Part shown: positions 15,902 through 23,695 of the stretch, one piece after another
Layout: each line of letters begins with the position of its first letter
Position numbering within the stretch: the first letter of the stretch is position 1
NCBI RefSeq assembly: GCF_014322795.1
Contig: NZ_JAASTT010000003.1
Location: 1 to 64,000 of the forward strand
Reading direction: 5' to 3'
Length of the DNA stretch: 64,000 nucleotides
DNA from: Paenilisteria portnoyi
GTDB taxonomy: Bacteria > Bacillota > Bacilli > Lactobacillales > Listeriaceae
The notes under the pieces: model-generated
The model's database searches: none
What the model was told of the DNA's origin: nothing
The model's input: only the letters and a program-made list of their open reading frames with translations
Translations under genes and position numbers: made by a program

Positions 15902-16529
15902 GTATTTTCGGTTTTGTATCAAGAATTAGGACAGCAACATGCGAAATAAGCGTCCGTAATGGCATTTTTTCGATATCGAGACACGTCTGAAAAGGCGTGT
16001 TTTTCGTTTGCCTAGCATGAGAAACTCCTATTCAATTTTGAAATACGTTTGTTTTTTGTCTATTTAATAGTTTCCTATGAGCGCAAAAAAACAAGCTAGC
16101 AGGGGAACTAGCTTGAAAAAAGGATAGGATAGTCAATTACGAAAAAGGGGGAAAACGTAAAAGCTATCGTGTTTACATTTACTATATTACAGAAAGTGGA
16201 TGAAAACAAAAGGAAGAAAATCTAAGAATTTCATGAAAATGAAAACGTACAAGCCATACTGAAATGCACGATGCTATTTTTTCGTCCAGTGAAAACCGGT
16301 TTCGAAATATTTGTAACCGCTCGCGGCAGCTTTGTACGTGATGGATATCATTTATTCGGTTTATGCGAGTATGTATTATGAAATGATTGCGACAAAAATA
16401 TCGCGAACACGGCCTTATTTTAAGAAAAAAGTGATGATACGGATAAGGAGTAAATAGAAATTATTTTTTTTGCGAATACACGAAGTGGGGTTATGTGGTA
16501 TACTACAATGGCTAATGGAGGTGAGGATA
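15902..16529. other. Long intergenic stretch holding a repeat copy and hairpins
   Basis: No gene is recognised here. The region contains the intact terminator-bearing repeat (15972-16071) and a hairpin at 16091-16115 (CAAGCTAG / CTAGCTTG) with A runs on the plus strand, so it would act as a terminator for minus-strand transcription. A 38-codon open frame near 16341-16460 ending PYFKKKVMIRIRSK has no clear ribosome site and may be gene debris. Confidence 0.5.
15972..16071 (+). repeat. Terminator-bearing repeat, intact copy B
   Basis: This is the intron-free counterpart of 12633-12690 plus 14503-14537. It includes the terminator hairpin ACACGTC...GGCGTGTTTTT, the imperfect second hairpin around GTTTGCCTAGCATG, and the tail TTTTTTGTCTATTTAATAGT. 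It lies just after the MarR gene and may serve as its terminator. Confidence 0.75.
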
Positions 16530-16769
16530 TTGTTTAAGAAATTGAATCATTTGTATGATGAGCATCCTTATCGGAGTGTCTTGATAGCAGTTGCTGGAGG
16601 TAGTGTGCTAGGTATTTTGATAGAGTATACAGTAAATCGTGATTTTATAGGATCAGCAATTTATGGAATAATATTTTATACTATATTTTTGTTGTTACAG
16701 GCTAAGAGGCGAGTCAAAAAAATGAAGAATAGAAACGAACAAGGCAAACATACAGAAAGGGCGCGCTGA
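16530..16769 (+). CDS. Small two-helix membrane protein of unknown function
   Basis: The product is a 79-residue protein. A longer frame opens at 16470, but GGAGGTGAGG (16518-16527) points to TTG 16530. Two membrane helices are evident: SVLIAVAGGSVLGILIEY and FIGSAIYGIIFYTIFLLL. They are followed by a strongly basic tail (KRRVKKMKNR) that should face the cytoplasm. I do not recognise a family. It stands alone, with no evident operon partner. Confidence 0.6.
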   Translation: MFKKLNHLYDEHPYRSVLIAVAGGSVLGILIEYTVNRDFIGSAIYGIIFYTIFLLLQAKRRVKKMKNRNEQGKHTERAR

Positions 16770-16848
16770 AAAAGTGATGCTCTTTCTGTAATTCAAAATA
16801 TACGATGTGTCATATATGCATAGTATCCTTTCCGGTGTTTTCTAATAA

Positions 16849-16877
16849 TTGACAGTATAAATGAATGCGGTTACAAT
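16849..16877 (+). promoter_or_regulatory. Promoter upstream of the SnoaL-like gene
   Basis: TTGACA (16849) and TACAAT (16872) lie 17 bases apart. The start of the SnoaL-like gene is about 160 bases downstream, so the transcript would have a long leader. Confidence 0.65.
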
Positions 16878-17035
16878 GGTGGTGAATCATTTTTTATGGG
16901 AGCCTTCAGTCGCGGATTTATATTTTGACTAACGTAGATGGATGCTTAAGTGGTAATAGTAGAATGGCGCGAAAAGAGAAGTCTGCAGCAAGGGAAGTAG
17001 CATATTGTCCCAATACAAATGAAAGGACTGTCGTT

Positions 17036-17428
17036 ATGAATAAAGATGCAATGAGTGTATTCAACGCTTACAATGAGGCACTAATCCAAGGAGATTTTGA
17101 AGGAGTTTTTGAAACAATGGCTGATGATATAATATGGCATCAACCAGGGAATAGCCCACTTTCTGGAGTAATTGTTGGGAAACAGGCTTTGGGTCAACAT
17201 CTTGGGAAATTCGCTGAAAAAAGCAATGGCACATTTAAGGTTATAACTAACTGGGTTTCGAGTAATGATTGTTTCGTTGCTGCAAATGTTACTTTTGTTG
17301 CGGAGCATAGTAATGGGGACAAGTTAGACATGAATGGCATCGACTTATTCAAGATAGAAAATGGTCAAATTCAAGAAGTATGGTTATTTTCTTCCGAGCA
17401 GACGATCGAGGATGATTTTTGGAGTTAA
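17036..17428 (+). CDS. SnoaL-like (NTF2-fold) protein
   Basis: This 130-residue NTF2-like protein of the SnoaL/ketosteroid isomerase-related type is probably a small cytosolic enzyme or ligand-binding protein. Features are the opening helix (FNAYNEALIQGDFEGVFETM), DDIIWHQPGNSPLSG, the G-K turn before the long helix, and the closing strands (IDLFKIENGQIQEVWLF). The frame is open from 16925, but AAAGGA precedes ATG 17036 and the family homology starts there. The substrate is unknown. A gene for a DNA repair protein follows 48 bases later, though the pair need not be functionally linked. Confidence 0.75.
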   Translation: MNKDAMSVFNAYNEALIQGDFEGVFETMADDIIWHQPGNSPLSGVIVGKQALGQHLGKFAEKSNGTFKVITNWVSSNDCFVAANVTFVAEHSNGDKLDMNGIDLFKIENGQIQEVWLFSSEQTIEDDFWS

Positions 17429-17476
17429 GGGGAAATGGCTATACTATAAAATAATAAGTCCAAAAAGGAGAACCAC

Positions 17477-18184
17477 ATGAATACAAATGAAGTGATGCAG
17501 CAACTCGAGTCTCTCGGTTCTGAGCAAACGAAAAAGACCCTTTGCAAACATGGCGCGAACGAGCCTATTTTCGGTGTTAAAATTGGGGACATGAAGAAAT
17601 TTCTAGTTAAGAAAATAAAGGATCAAGATGTCTCGCTGGAGCTTTTTGCAACTGGGAACTATGATGCTCAGTACTTAGCTGGCCTAACGATTAATCCGAA
17701 AGAAGTCACCAAAGAAGAATTGCTCAATTGGGCAGAGATTGCGAATTGTACTGCTATAAATGAAGCTATCGTAGCGAGCCTTGCAGCGGAAACGCCATAT
17801 GCAACGGAACTTGCAAAAACGTGGATGGCGTCTGGCGAAGAACGAATTGAGGACACTGGATGGAGCTGTTACGCTAATTATTTATCCCTTGCGCCGAATG
17901 AGGAAATTAACGAAACTGAGGTGCTGGAGCTTTTAGAACAGGTTGAAAAGAATATTCATGCTGCCAAAAATAGTGTTAAATATACGATGAATCAATTTGT
18001 CATCTGCGTTGGAACTTACTATCCACCTCTTCTTGAAAAAGCGATTTCCGTTGCAGAAAATATCGGCCAAGTTCATGTAGATATGGGTGATACTTCGTGT
18101 AAGGTCCCGCTAGCAAAGGGTTACATCGAAAAAGTGATTGAAAAAGATCGTGTTGGGAAAAAACGCAAGCGCGCGATTTGTTAG
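17477..18184 (+). CDS. DNA alkylation repair protein (AlkD-like HEAT-repeat)
   Basis: The 235-residue protein is all-helical with HEAT-like repeats, as in the AlkC/AlkD DNA glycosylase family, which excises alkylated bases. Recognisable parts are the N-terminal GANEPIFGVKIGDMKKFLVK, the repeat with DAQYLAGLTI, and the W-rich helix EDTGWSCYANYLSL. The subgroup is more like the short proteins annotated as DNA alkylation repair protein than like Bacillus AlkD itself, so glycosylase activity is inferred, not shown. The start has AAAGGAG upstream and a terminator follows at 18213. Confidence 0.8.
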   Translation: MNTNEVMQQLESLGSEQTKKTLCKHGANEPIFGVKIGDMKKFLVKKIKDQDVSLELFATGNYDAQYLAGLTINPKEVTKEELLNWAEIANCTAINEAIVASLAAETPYATELAKTWMASGEERIEDTGWSCYANYLSLAPNEEINETEVLELLEQVEKNIHAAKNSVKYTMNQFVICVGTYYPPLLEKAISVAENIGQVHVDMGDTSCKVPLAKGYIEKVIEKDRVGKKRKRAIC

Positions 18185-18212
18185 ATATAAGCCTGTGAAC
18201 ATGACGTCTTTT

Positions 18213-18265
18213 AAAAGCTCAGGAAACGGATTGCTATGTAATTGGTTACTGGGCTTTTTTTTTTT
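18213..18265 (+). terminator. Terminator after the AlkD-like gene
   Basis: AAAAGCTCAG pairs with CTGGGCTTTT (one G-T pair) and is followed by a long T tract. Confidence 0.75.
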
Positions 18266-18503
18266 GTGCTTTTCGGCCGGTGGAAGTGGGTGTGGCAGAG
18301 TTTGATGGCAAGCCACGGCCGGTGCATATCGAACATGGGGAAAAGGTGATAAATTAGGATTGCTTGGAGGGGTGGGGTTTTGCGGGTGAGGGTTATGTGA
18401 GTATGATGGCGCGATCAGGGTTTGCTGGTTGCGTCTGTTTTGTTTATTCTTACACAACTTATACGATATATAACTAAACTATATAAGAGAGAGAGATGAT
18501 TAC

Positions 18504-18734
18504 ATGTTAACAGTTACGACTAGAAAAGTAGGAACAAGTACTGTGTTATCAATACCAAGTCAATTTGGAGTAGAGGTAGAGAAAGAATACGTTGCTAATA
18601 AAAGTAGATATGGTGGGTTAATCTTTTCTCCTAAAATTGAAAATCCGTTTACATCAGAGCTAGAGTATAAAGAAGACAAAAATGCTGAGTTTTGGGTGGG
18701 AACTGCACAGGAGGATATAAAGAATGGACTATAA
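18504..18734 (+). CDS. PemI/MazE-like antitoxin (orphan)
   Basis: This 76-residue protein has an N-terminal AbrB/MazE-type DNA-binding fold (VTTRKVGTSTVLSIPSQF) and an acidic tail (FTSELEYKEDKNAEFWVG), as in antitoxins of PemIK-type systems, where the tail blocks the toxin. AGAGAGAGATGATTAC precedes the ATG. The usual partner, a PemK/MazF RNase, should start at the antitoxin stop. Here only a 15-codon stump remains (next entry), so the antitoxin now lacks a local toxin. Confidence 0.78.
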   Translation: MLTVTTRKVGTSTVLSIPSQFGVEVEKEYVANKSRYGGLIFSPKIENPFTSELEYKEDKNAEFWVGTAQEDIKNGL

Positions 18735-18771
18735 GCCAAGTCAAAGAGATATTTTATGCTGGGACTTTTAA
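18724..18771 (+). pseudogene. Stump of a PemK/MazF-type toxin gene
   Basis: An ATG overlapping the antitoxin stop opens a 15-codon frame reading MDYKPSQRDILCWDF. This fits the beginning of PemK-type toxins (a KPxxGDI-W-DF pattern), then stops at TAA. A terminator begins 9 bases later, so the rest of the gene was deleted rather than merely frameshifted. Confidence 0.65.
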
Positions 18772-18779
18772 CGGGATAA

Positions 18780-18820
18780 AGATGCTGTTCACTAGTAATT
18801 AGCGAGCGGTGTCTTTTTTG
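18780..18820 (+). terminator. Terminator after the antitoxin and toxin stump
   Basis: AGATGCTGTTC pairs, with several G-T pairs, with GAGCGGTGTCT and is followed by TTTTT. Confidence 0.65.
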
Positions 18821-18891
18821 TTGGTTAAGAAAAAGCTATACATCTAGGAAATTATTGTATATAATGAAGGTAGATATTGGAGGTCTTTTCA

Positions 18892-19188
18892 ATGGGTGAG
18901 ATACAGAGTAATATTGGTAGCGCAAACAAAATCGCAACTTCGATGGGGCATGTGGGGGATTGTGTGCGTCATACGAGCTCGAAGCCAATTCAAAAGGCAA
19001 GTCGGACAACGGTTCGGGTGAATCAGGAGTCGGAGCATAGTGCGGATCAAATGAAAAAAATGGTGACGCAGTTTGGGCAGAGTTTTCAGAATGATATCGC
19101 TCATATTCGGTCGGTGGCGCGGGAATTTGAGCGGGTGGATCGGGAAGTTGGACGGGGTTTTTCGAATTTGCAGGGGTTAGGAAAGTGA
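18892..19188 (+). CDS. Type VII secretion LXG-associated small helical protein (TIGR04197-like)
   Basis: This 98-residue, helix-rich protein of the SACOL2603/TIGR04197 type is found directly upstream of LXG toxins, where such proteins bind the LXG domain and help targeting to the ESX/T7SSb secretion machine. It reads MGEIQSNIGSANKIATSM, with a central basic part and a final helix (FGQSFQNDIAHIRSVAREFE). ATG 18892 has GGAGG eight bases before. It is the first of four closely packed genes ending with a probable immunity gene. No core secretion genes are in the window. Confidence 0.78.
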   Translation: MGEIQSNIGSANKIATSMGHVGDCVRHTSSKPIQKASRTTVRVNQESEHSADQMKKMVTQFGQSFQNDIAHIRSVAREFERVDREVGRGFSNLQGLGK

Positions 19189-19198
19189 GGCAGCGTAG

Positions 19199-19414
19199 AT
19201 GAATGAGGTGGATAAAGAGATAGATCGGTGGAATCAGAGGTTGCAGGATGAGGTCGATTATGTACATAGGCAAGGCGATTGGCTGTTTCAAGTGATGGGT
19301 GGGCTTGCGGAGGAGCCGGCGCGGATGGAACGGGAGAAACGGATGCTGGTGGAGAGGGAATCGGATTATTATGAGGCTCGCCGGAAATTGGCGTTAGGTG
19401 GTGAGCGGGCATGA
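19199..19414 (+). CDS. Small coiled-coil LXG-associated protein
   Basis: This 71-residue, highly charged helical protein (MNEVDKEIDRWNQRLQDEVD, then EEPARMEREKRMLVERESDY) lies between the TIGR04197-like gene and the LXG toxin and overlaps the toxin start by 4 bases. LXG operons commonly carry two small helical partners; this would be the second, helping to hold the toxin N-terminus in an export-ready state. Function is inferred from position, size and helix content. Confidence 0.68.
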   Translation: MNEVDKEIDRWNQRLQDEVDYVHRQGDWLFQVMGGLAEEPARMEREKRMLVERESDYYEARRKLALGGERA

Positions 19415-20892
19415 GTTTGAATGTATTTGTAGGCGAGGTGGAAGCGCAGACGGAGAGCATGGTTGCGTTTTACCGAGAGACGATTGCGGCGATGGAAGAC
19501 GTGATGCGGGTTGTGAACGAATTCGCGTTTGACCAGGAGTTGCAGGGGAAGACGTATGAAAGCGCAAAACGGTATTTTGTCGCGACGTACCGGCCATTGG
19601 CGCAGGGCATGATTTGTTTGTGCGAGGAACTGATACGGCAAAATGAGGCGATTCCGCGGGATTTTCAAGGTGAAGTTGCGACGGTGGATGTGATTGAGGA
19701 TCAGGTTAGGAACCAGATTCGGCAGTTGGATGGGCAGATTCAGGACGTTGAAAAGTTGAGCAATAATGTGGTTGGAATGGCGCTGATTACACCGATATTC
19801 GTGGATTTGAGGCAGAAATTGCAAGAGAAGTTAGAAGCGCTGTATAGGTTTGATGCAGAAACGGCGACTTCGTTTGAGCGGGCGACAGATTTGGCGGCGA
19901 ACGTGGCGCGGGGCTTGGCTGAGATTGGGAAGGATAAGGGATTTCAGGCGGGAACAGGGACGTTTAGCACAATGGGGATGAATATGACGTGGAGCTCGGC
20001 GTTGCAGGAACAGTGGACAGCGCGGGAAAAAGCGATTGCGCAAGGGTTGAAAGATGCGGAGACGGCGCGCATGATTAAGCTTGCGGAAGATGGGCCGTTG
20101 CCGGTGGTGCCTGAAGGGAATCTTGCGGGATTTGTGACGAAGGACGGGAAGTTGGACGGTAGAGCGACGTATGATAACGCGAAATGGCAGCAAGCGCATT
20201 ATTTGGCGGGTATGGAGAATGCGATATTTTTGATTGATATGGTGACGCCTATTTTTGATGTATATCGCTGGAAAACGGGATTTGATCCAATTACTCAAAA
20301 TAAGCTACAAGGTTCTGAACAAACGATTGCGGCTGGTTTCACATTGCTGAGTATTGTTCCATTTGGCAAAGTCGGGAAAGTTATCAAATCTACTGAGTTG
20401 AGCTCGGTAGTATTAAAAAATGGATTAACTGTACCTAAAAATATTAAATTGACTAGTAATGAGCTGAGTATTGCTAAGAAGAATGTTAAAAATTATGCGG
20501 AAACTGGTGGTAGAGATTTAGATTTTGAAGAGTATTTAAGAAATCTAGATAAAGTAGATGCACGGTATGATAGTATAAGGGCTAATAAGGCAGATGTATC
20601 AATAATTGCGAAGAATACAGAATGGTCCGAATGGAAAGTGAAAAAAATTAAAGAACATGTTTTCTTTAAAGAGCATAAAAAAGATAGCGGTATCGGCCGA
20701 TTTGATAGCGATATTGAAATCGCGGATGCTTGGGGACGGCTGGAAAAAGGAACATACACCACAAACGATGTGAATTTGTTAGAGCATGAGTTATTCGAAT
20801 CTAAGTTTGAAGGTATTTTCAAAACAGATTATCGAACAGCACACGATAAAACAATTAAATCGGGAAGAATATGGGACCCGTTTAAGGAGTGA
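19411..20892 (+). CDS. LXG-domain polymorphic toxin, T7SSb effector
   Basis: This 493-residue toxin has a modular layout. Residues 1 to about 205 form a long helical LXG domain (start MSLNVFVGEVEAQTESM). Residues about 265-310 contain a pre-toxin TG segment (MVTPIFDVYRWKTGFDP). From about 415 there is a distinct C-terminal domain with HVFFKEH, RFDSDIEIADAW and LLEHELFESKFEG. The C-terminal third is visibly more AT-rich than the LXG part, as expected when toxin tips are exchanged. The tip is related to a widespread toxin tip I cannot name with certainty; its HELFE could be a metal site, but this is unproven. In the family these proteins act on rival bacteria after T7SSb export. The downstream gene should encode immunity. 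Confidence 0.85.
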   Translation: MSLNVFVGEVEAQTESMVAFYRETIAAMEDVMRVVNEFAFDQELQGKTYESAKRYFVATYRPLAQGMICLCEELIRQNEAIPRDFQGEVATVDVIEDQVRNQIRQLDGQIQDVEKLSNNVVGMALITPIFVDLRQKLQEKLEALYRFDAETATSFERATDLAANVARGLAEIGKDKGFQAGTGTFSTMGMNMTWSSALQEQWTAREKAIAQGLKDAETARMIKLAEDGPLPVVPEGNLAGFVTKDGKLDGRATYDNAKWQQAHYLAGMENAIFLIDMVTPIFDVYRWKTGFDPITQNKLQGSEQTIAAGFTLLSIVPFGKVGKVIKSTELSSVVLKNGLTVPKNIKLTSNELSIAKKNVKNYAETGGRDLDFEEYLRNLDKVDARYDSIRANKADVSIIAKNTEWSEWKVKKIKEHVFFKEHKKDSGIGRFDSDIEIADAWGRLEKGTYTTNDVNLLEHELFESKFEGIFKTDYRTAHDKTIKSGRIWDPFKE

Positions 20893-20898
20893 GGAATT

Positions 20899-21150
20899 AT
20901 GGCAGTTTATGTAATGATGATAAAAGAAATGGAAAATGATAAAAAAGTAGTGTATAAATTTGGACCGAATGAGGATAAGTTGGGTAAAATCGAGTTTGAT
21001 AAAGAGACTAGGAAGTTTGAGGTAGCGGAAAAGGTGAATGATGCTAGCGTATCGGATGAAGCGTATGAGCGCTGGGTAGTTGAAAGGATTGTGCGTATAG
21101 TAGCGAGAGAAGGTGGTATTTTCCCAGAAAGGACCTCTGTTGAGAAATGA
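20899..21150 (+). CDS. Probable immunity protein for the LXG toxin
   Basis: This 83-residue protein starts 6 bases after the toxin stop with a good ribosome site. It begins YVMMIKEMENDKKVVYKFGP and continues with a strand-rich half and a C-terminal helix (EAYERWVVERIVRIVAREG). No signal peptide is present, so it should neutralise the toxin in the cytoplasm. I do not assign a named immunity family. Its position and AT-rich composition, like the toxin tip, support a co-acquired pair. Confidence 0.68.
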   Translation: MAVYVMMIKEMENDKKVVYKFGPNEDKLGKIEFDKETRKFEVAEKVNDASVSDEAYERWVVERIVRIVAREGGIFPERTSVEK

Positions 21151-21171
21151 AAATTGTTAGAGGCCCCTTTC
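21128..21171 (+). terminator. Terminator of the LXG operon
   Basis: AAAGGACCTCT pairs imperfectly with AGAGGCCCCTTT, overlapping the end of the immunity gene. The tail (CTTAATTAAT) is only moderately T-rich. Confidence 0.5.
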
Positions 21172-21365
21172 TTAATTAATGAAGGTAGCTGAACCAATTT
21201 CATAATTCAAAAGCGTTGCAGCCCAATGATTTTCAATGTCCAAAAATGGACTACCTCCCCATAATTCAGATGACATTGCTGCAATATCAATAAGGGATTA
21301 GATAAAATGACTAAAATTGGCCATTTACCTCCCCATTGATATGATGCGGTTTCCACTCGTTTTCA
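21172..21365 (-). pseudogene. Minus-strand gene remnant of unknown family
   Basis: Read on the minus strand, the last 41 codons before TAA give a protein-like sequence (IDIAAMSSELWGGSPFLDIE, then HWAATLLNYEIGSATFIN). A shifted frame upstream continues with SYQWGGKWPILVILSNPL. The two parts make sense only with a frameshift near 21290, so this looks like the decayed 3' end of a gene. It may be an old toxin tip or immunity gene of the neighbouring LXG locus, which is a guess from position. The rest of the gap, to 21591, holds nothing I can recognise. Confidence 0.4.
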
Positions 21366-21591
21366 AGAGAAATAAGATAAAAATCAGGCTGTTTAAGCTA
21401 TTTTTCGACTTATGAAATTGATTCAGCTATTAATTAGTAGTGTAGAATTATTGAAATCTCACCTTTGCCATTCTAAGAAGTATTTTAGTCGCTTTGTTGA
21501 GAGGGTGAAATTAATGACAAATATTAAATTGAAATAATGGTGAGTATCCACGTTTATTCATATTAATTGATACTCAAGAAAAGAGGGAGAA

Positions 21592-23298
21592 ATGAAACTA
21601 ACAGTGTATAAATCAAAAAAAACAATAGAAGAAGTAGAAGTTTTTCTTAGAGACAATGGCTATGAACCAATCGGGGAACAAAAATTTTGGCGTGAAAATG
21701 CTCTTAGGATGGAGTTATATATGGAAACTCACGAAAAAAATGCTCCAGGTTGGGTAGGAGAAGTAATGAATTTTTTTGATGCCCCAGATTTTGAGAATGA
21801 AGGAGCACCAGAACAATATAATGCTATTATAGTTGTACGAACAAACAAATCTATCTATTTACTCCCCCAGGGACAAGGATTCAGGAAAGTTGAAAAGCTT
21901 GCAGATATGAGTTTTGGACTAGACTTTGCTGAAAAAGCAATACTTGACAAAGATATTTCTTTAAAAGGAGTTAGTTATGTACAAAGAAACAAAATGCGAG
22001 GTGTGATTAATTATAAAAGAGAACAAACGGAGTTCCCCCAAGCAAGCGAGAGTTATTTTAGTGTAAGTGGCAAGCCAAGATCTGAAACTACATTTGGGAG
22101 TAATATTACATGTGGAACAGGGATTACTTTTGTGAAGAACTATAATCTATGCGATAACGATGAAGAAGGAAGAGATTTTATAGATTTATTTGGGGAGATT
22201 GATATTACAATGGCATTAACAAACAAAATATCTTCAATTCCTCGATTGAAAAAAGTGCGAAAGAATAATGAGTTAAATAGTAAGTTAGATAATCATGTGC
22301 TAGACTTGTTGAAAAGCGAAAAAAGTGAGGAAGACTTGTCGGTAGCTTTCAATATCAATAAAATTCAGTTAATAAATAATAAGATAACCATGTTAGAGAA
22401 TGATAAAAAAATGCATATTTATATACTTAATAGAAAAAATGATACTGAGGAAGAGGTTGCACTTGATAGTGGCGCAATACATGATTATATAGTAAGGTAC
22501 AAGCAAGAGATAGAAGATATTTCTCAACTGCAGTTTAGTGTATACGATGGAGATGATAAACTAGGAGAAAAAATGACATTTAAACAAATTTGTTATTGTG
22601 AAATGCAGTTTGAAGGAAAGATATATTTATTAGATAATGGTAGGTGGGGCTATTTTAATAATCGTTTCTATGATTTAATTGAAGAAAAAATAAAAGAAAT
22701 TAATGAAATTATTTTTTATGATAGCACTTACAGTTGTAGATACATTAGTGATAGTTCAGGGGAGTATAGTGGAGAGGGTGGATATATTGAAGAGCTAACT
22801 AAATTGCCTCACATGATAAAGCTTCATAAACGAAATATAAACACTCACGGAACAAAAATTGAAATAGCGGATGTTTTTAATCGTAAGAATAAAGAATTAT
22901 TGGCAATAAAAAGAGGGACAGAGACTTCTATGGCATTGTATAGTTTCGAGCAATCATTACTATCAATGCAGGTACTTTCTAACGCGCAAGAATTCAAGGT
23001 GCGAGATGAGTTGAGTAAGTATAATGATAGAGCTAAATTTAGCGATAGTAAGAAGTATCCTAATTTAACTGATAAAATGTTGGATGAAATTTTAGTATGC
23101 AAAACATCATGTGTGCTGTGGCTTGTAAATGAAAAAGTTAAGTATGTCTACGAAGGAGTAAGGGATGAGAAATTTGATTTATTACAGTTCGGATCGCTTC
23201 TTCTTAAACTTAAGATAATAGATTGGTACTCATTCACAAAGGATAATGGGTATAGCCCTAAAATTTATTTTGCGCTAGATTTACCTACAGTAGGGTGA
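21592..23298 (+). CDS. DUF6119 / TIGR04141-family protein
   Basis: This 568-residue protein of the sporadically distributed TIGR04141 (DUF6119) family has no established biochemical function. Family features are the opening MKLTVYKSKKTIEEVEVFL, the N-terminal segment with NAIIVVRTNKSIYLLPQGQG and FGLDFAEKAIL, and the later FGSNITCGTGITF. The gene is strongly AT-rich and stands alone between accessory loci, with a good ribosome site (GAGGGAG) before ATG 21592. Patchy distribution and location among mobile genes suggest a role in mobile-element conflict, but that is inference only. Confidence 0.75.
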   Translation: MKLTVYKSKKTIEEVEVFLRDNGYEPIGEQKFWRENALRMELYMETHEKNAPGWVGEVMNFFDAPDFENEGAPEQYNAIIVVRTNKSIYLLPQGQGFRKVEKLADMSFGLDFAEKAILDKDISLKGVSYVQRNKMRGVINYKREQTEFPQASESYFSVSGKPRSETTFGSNITCGTGITFVKNYNLCDNDEEGRDFIDLFGEIDITMALTNKISSIPRLKKVRKNNELNSKLDNHVLDLLKSEKSEEDLSVAFNINKIQLINNKITMLENDKKMHIYILNRKNDTEEEVALDSGAIHDYIVRYKQEIEDISQLQFSVYDGDDKLGEKMTFKQICYCEMQFEGKIYLLDNGRWGYFNNRFYDLIEEKIKEINEIIFYDSTYSCRYISDSSGEYSGEGGYIEELTKLPHMIKLHKRNINTHGTKIEIADVFNRKNKELLAIKRGTETSMALYSFEQSLLSMQVLSNAQEFKVRDELSKYNDRAKFSDSKKYPNLTDKMLDEILVCKTSCVLWLVNEKVKYVYEGVRDEKFDLLQFGSLLLKLKIIDWYSFTKDNGYSPKIYFALDLPTVG

Positions 23299-23371
23299 CC
23301 AAATAGATTGAGCAAGTCAATAGGATTAATAAGTAGGCTAGATTTTTAGTTTAGAATTAAAAGTATATTCG

Positions 23372-23515
23372 ATGAAGTACGATTGTCTTTTTAGCATAAA
23401 TATAAAGCCATATCCAATAAAGCTAGAAGAAGGGCTTTCGGCGGATGAAATAGCTTGGAATTCTGCAGTACGTTTTTATACATTTTTAGCACTAATTGGG
23501 AAAAAGCTAAACTAA
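23372..23515 (+). CDS. Short hypothetical open frame, possibly a gene fragment
   Basis: A 47-codon frame reads MKYDCLFSINIKPYPIKLEE, then a helix with DEIAWNSAVRFYTFLALIGK. It looks protein-like but has no convincing ribosome site, so it may be the end of a lost gene. A weak hairpin and T run follow near 23560. I see no other gene between 23299 and 23695. Confidence 0.3.
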   Translation: MKYDCLFSINIKPYPIKLEEGLSADEIAWNSAVRFYTFLALIGKKLN

Positions 23516-23695
23516 CAATTAACACAGCATCACTAATCGCAATTCTTAAAATATAGGCCACCAGCGTTTTCACGACGTTTTTGGTCTATGTTTTTTATTT
23601 AGTATCTTTTCATACATTGATTTTACAATATTTTGACTATTTATATGTAGTCGTTTACAATAACAATTGATACTAAATAAAGGGAGTTGGAAAAG

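Noticed and set aside
18270-18357. A protein-like frame (PVEVGVAEFDGKPRPVHIEH, ending in TAG)
   Set aside because: It has no start or ribosome site and sits between the AlkD-like gene and the antitoxin. It may be debris of an older gene, but it is too short to assign.
19369-20298. Several minus-strand frames of 67-155 codons opposite the LXG toxin
   Set aside because: They are shadows caused by the G-rich coding strand; the translations are rich in Arg, His and Pro and show no domain.
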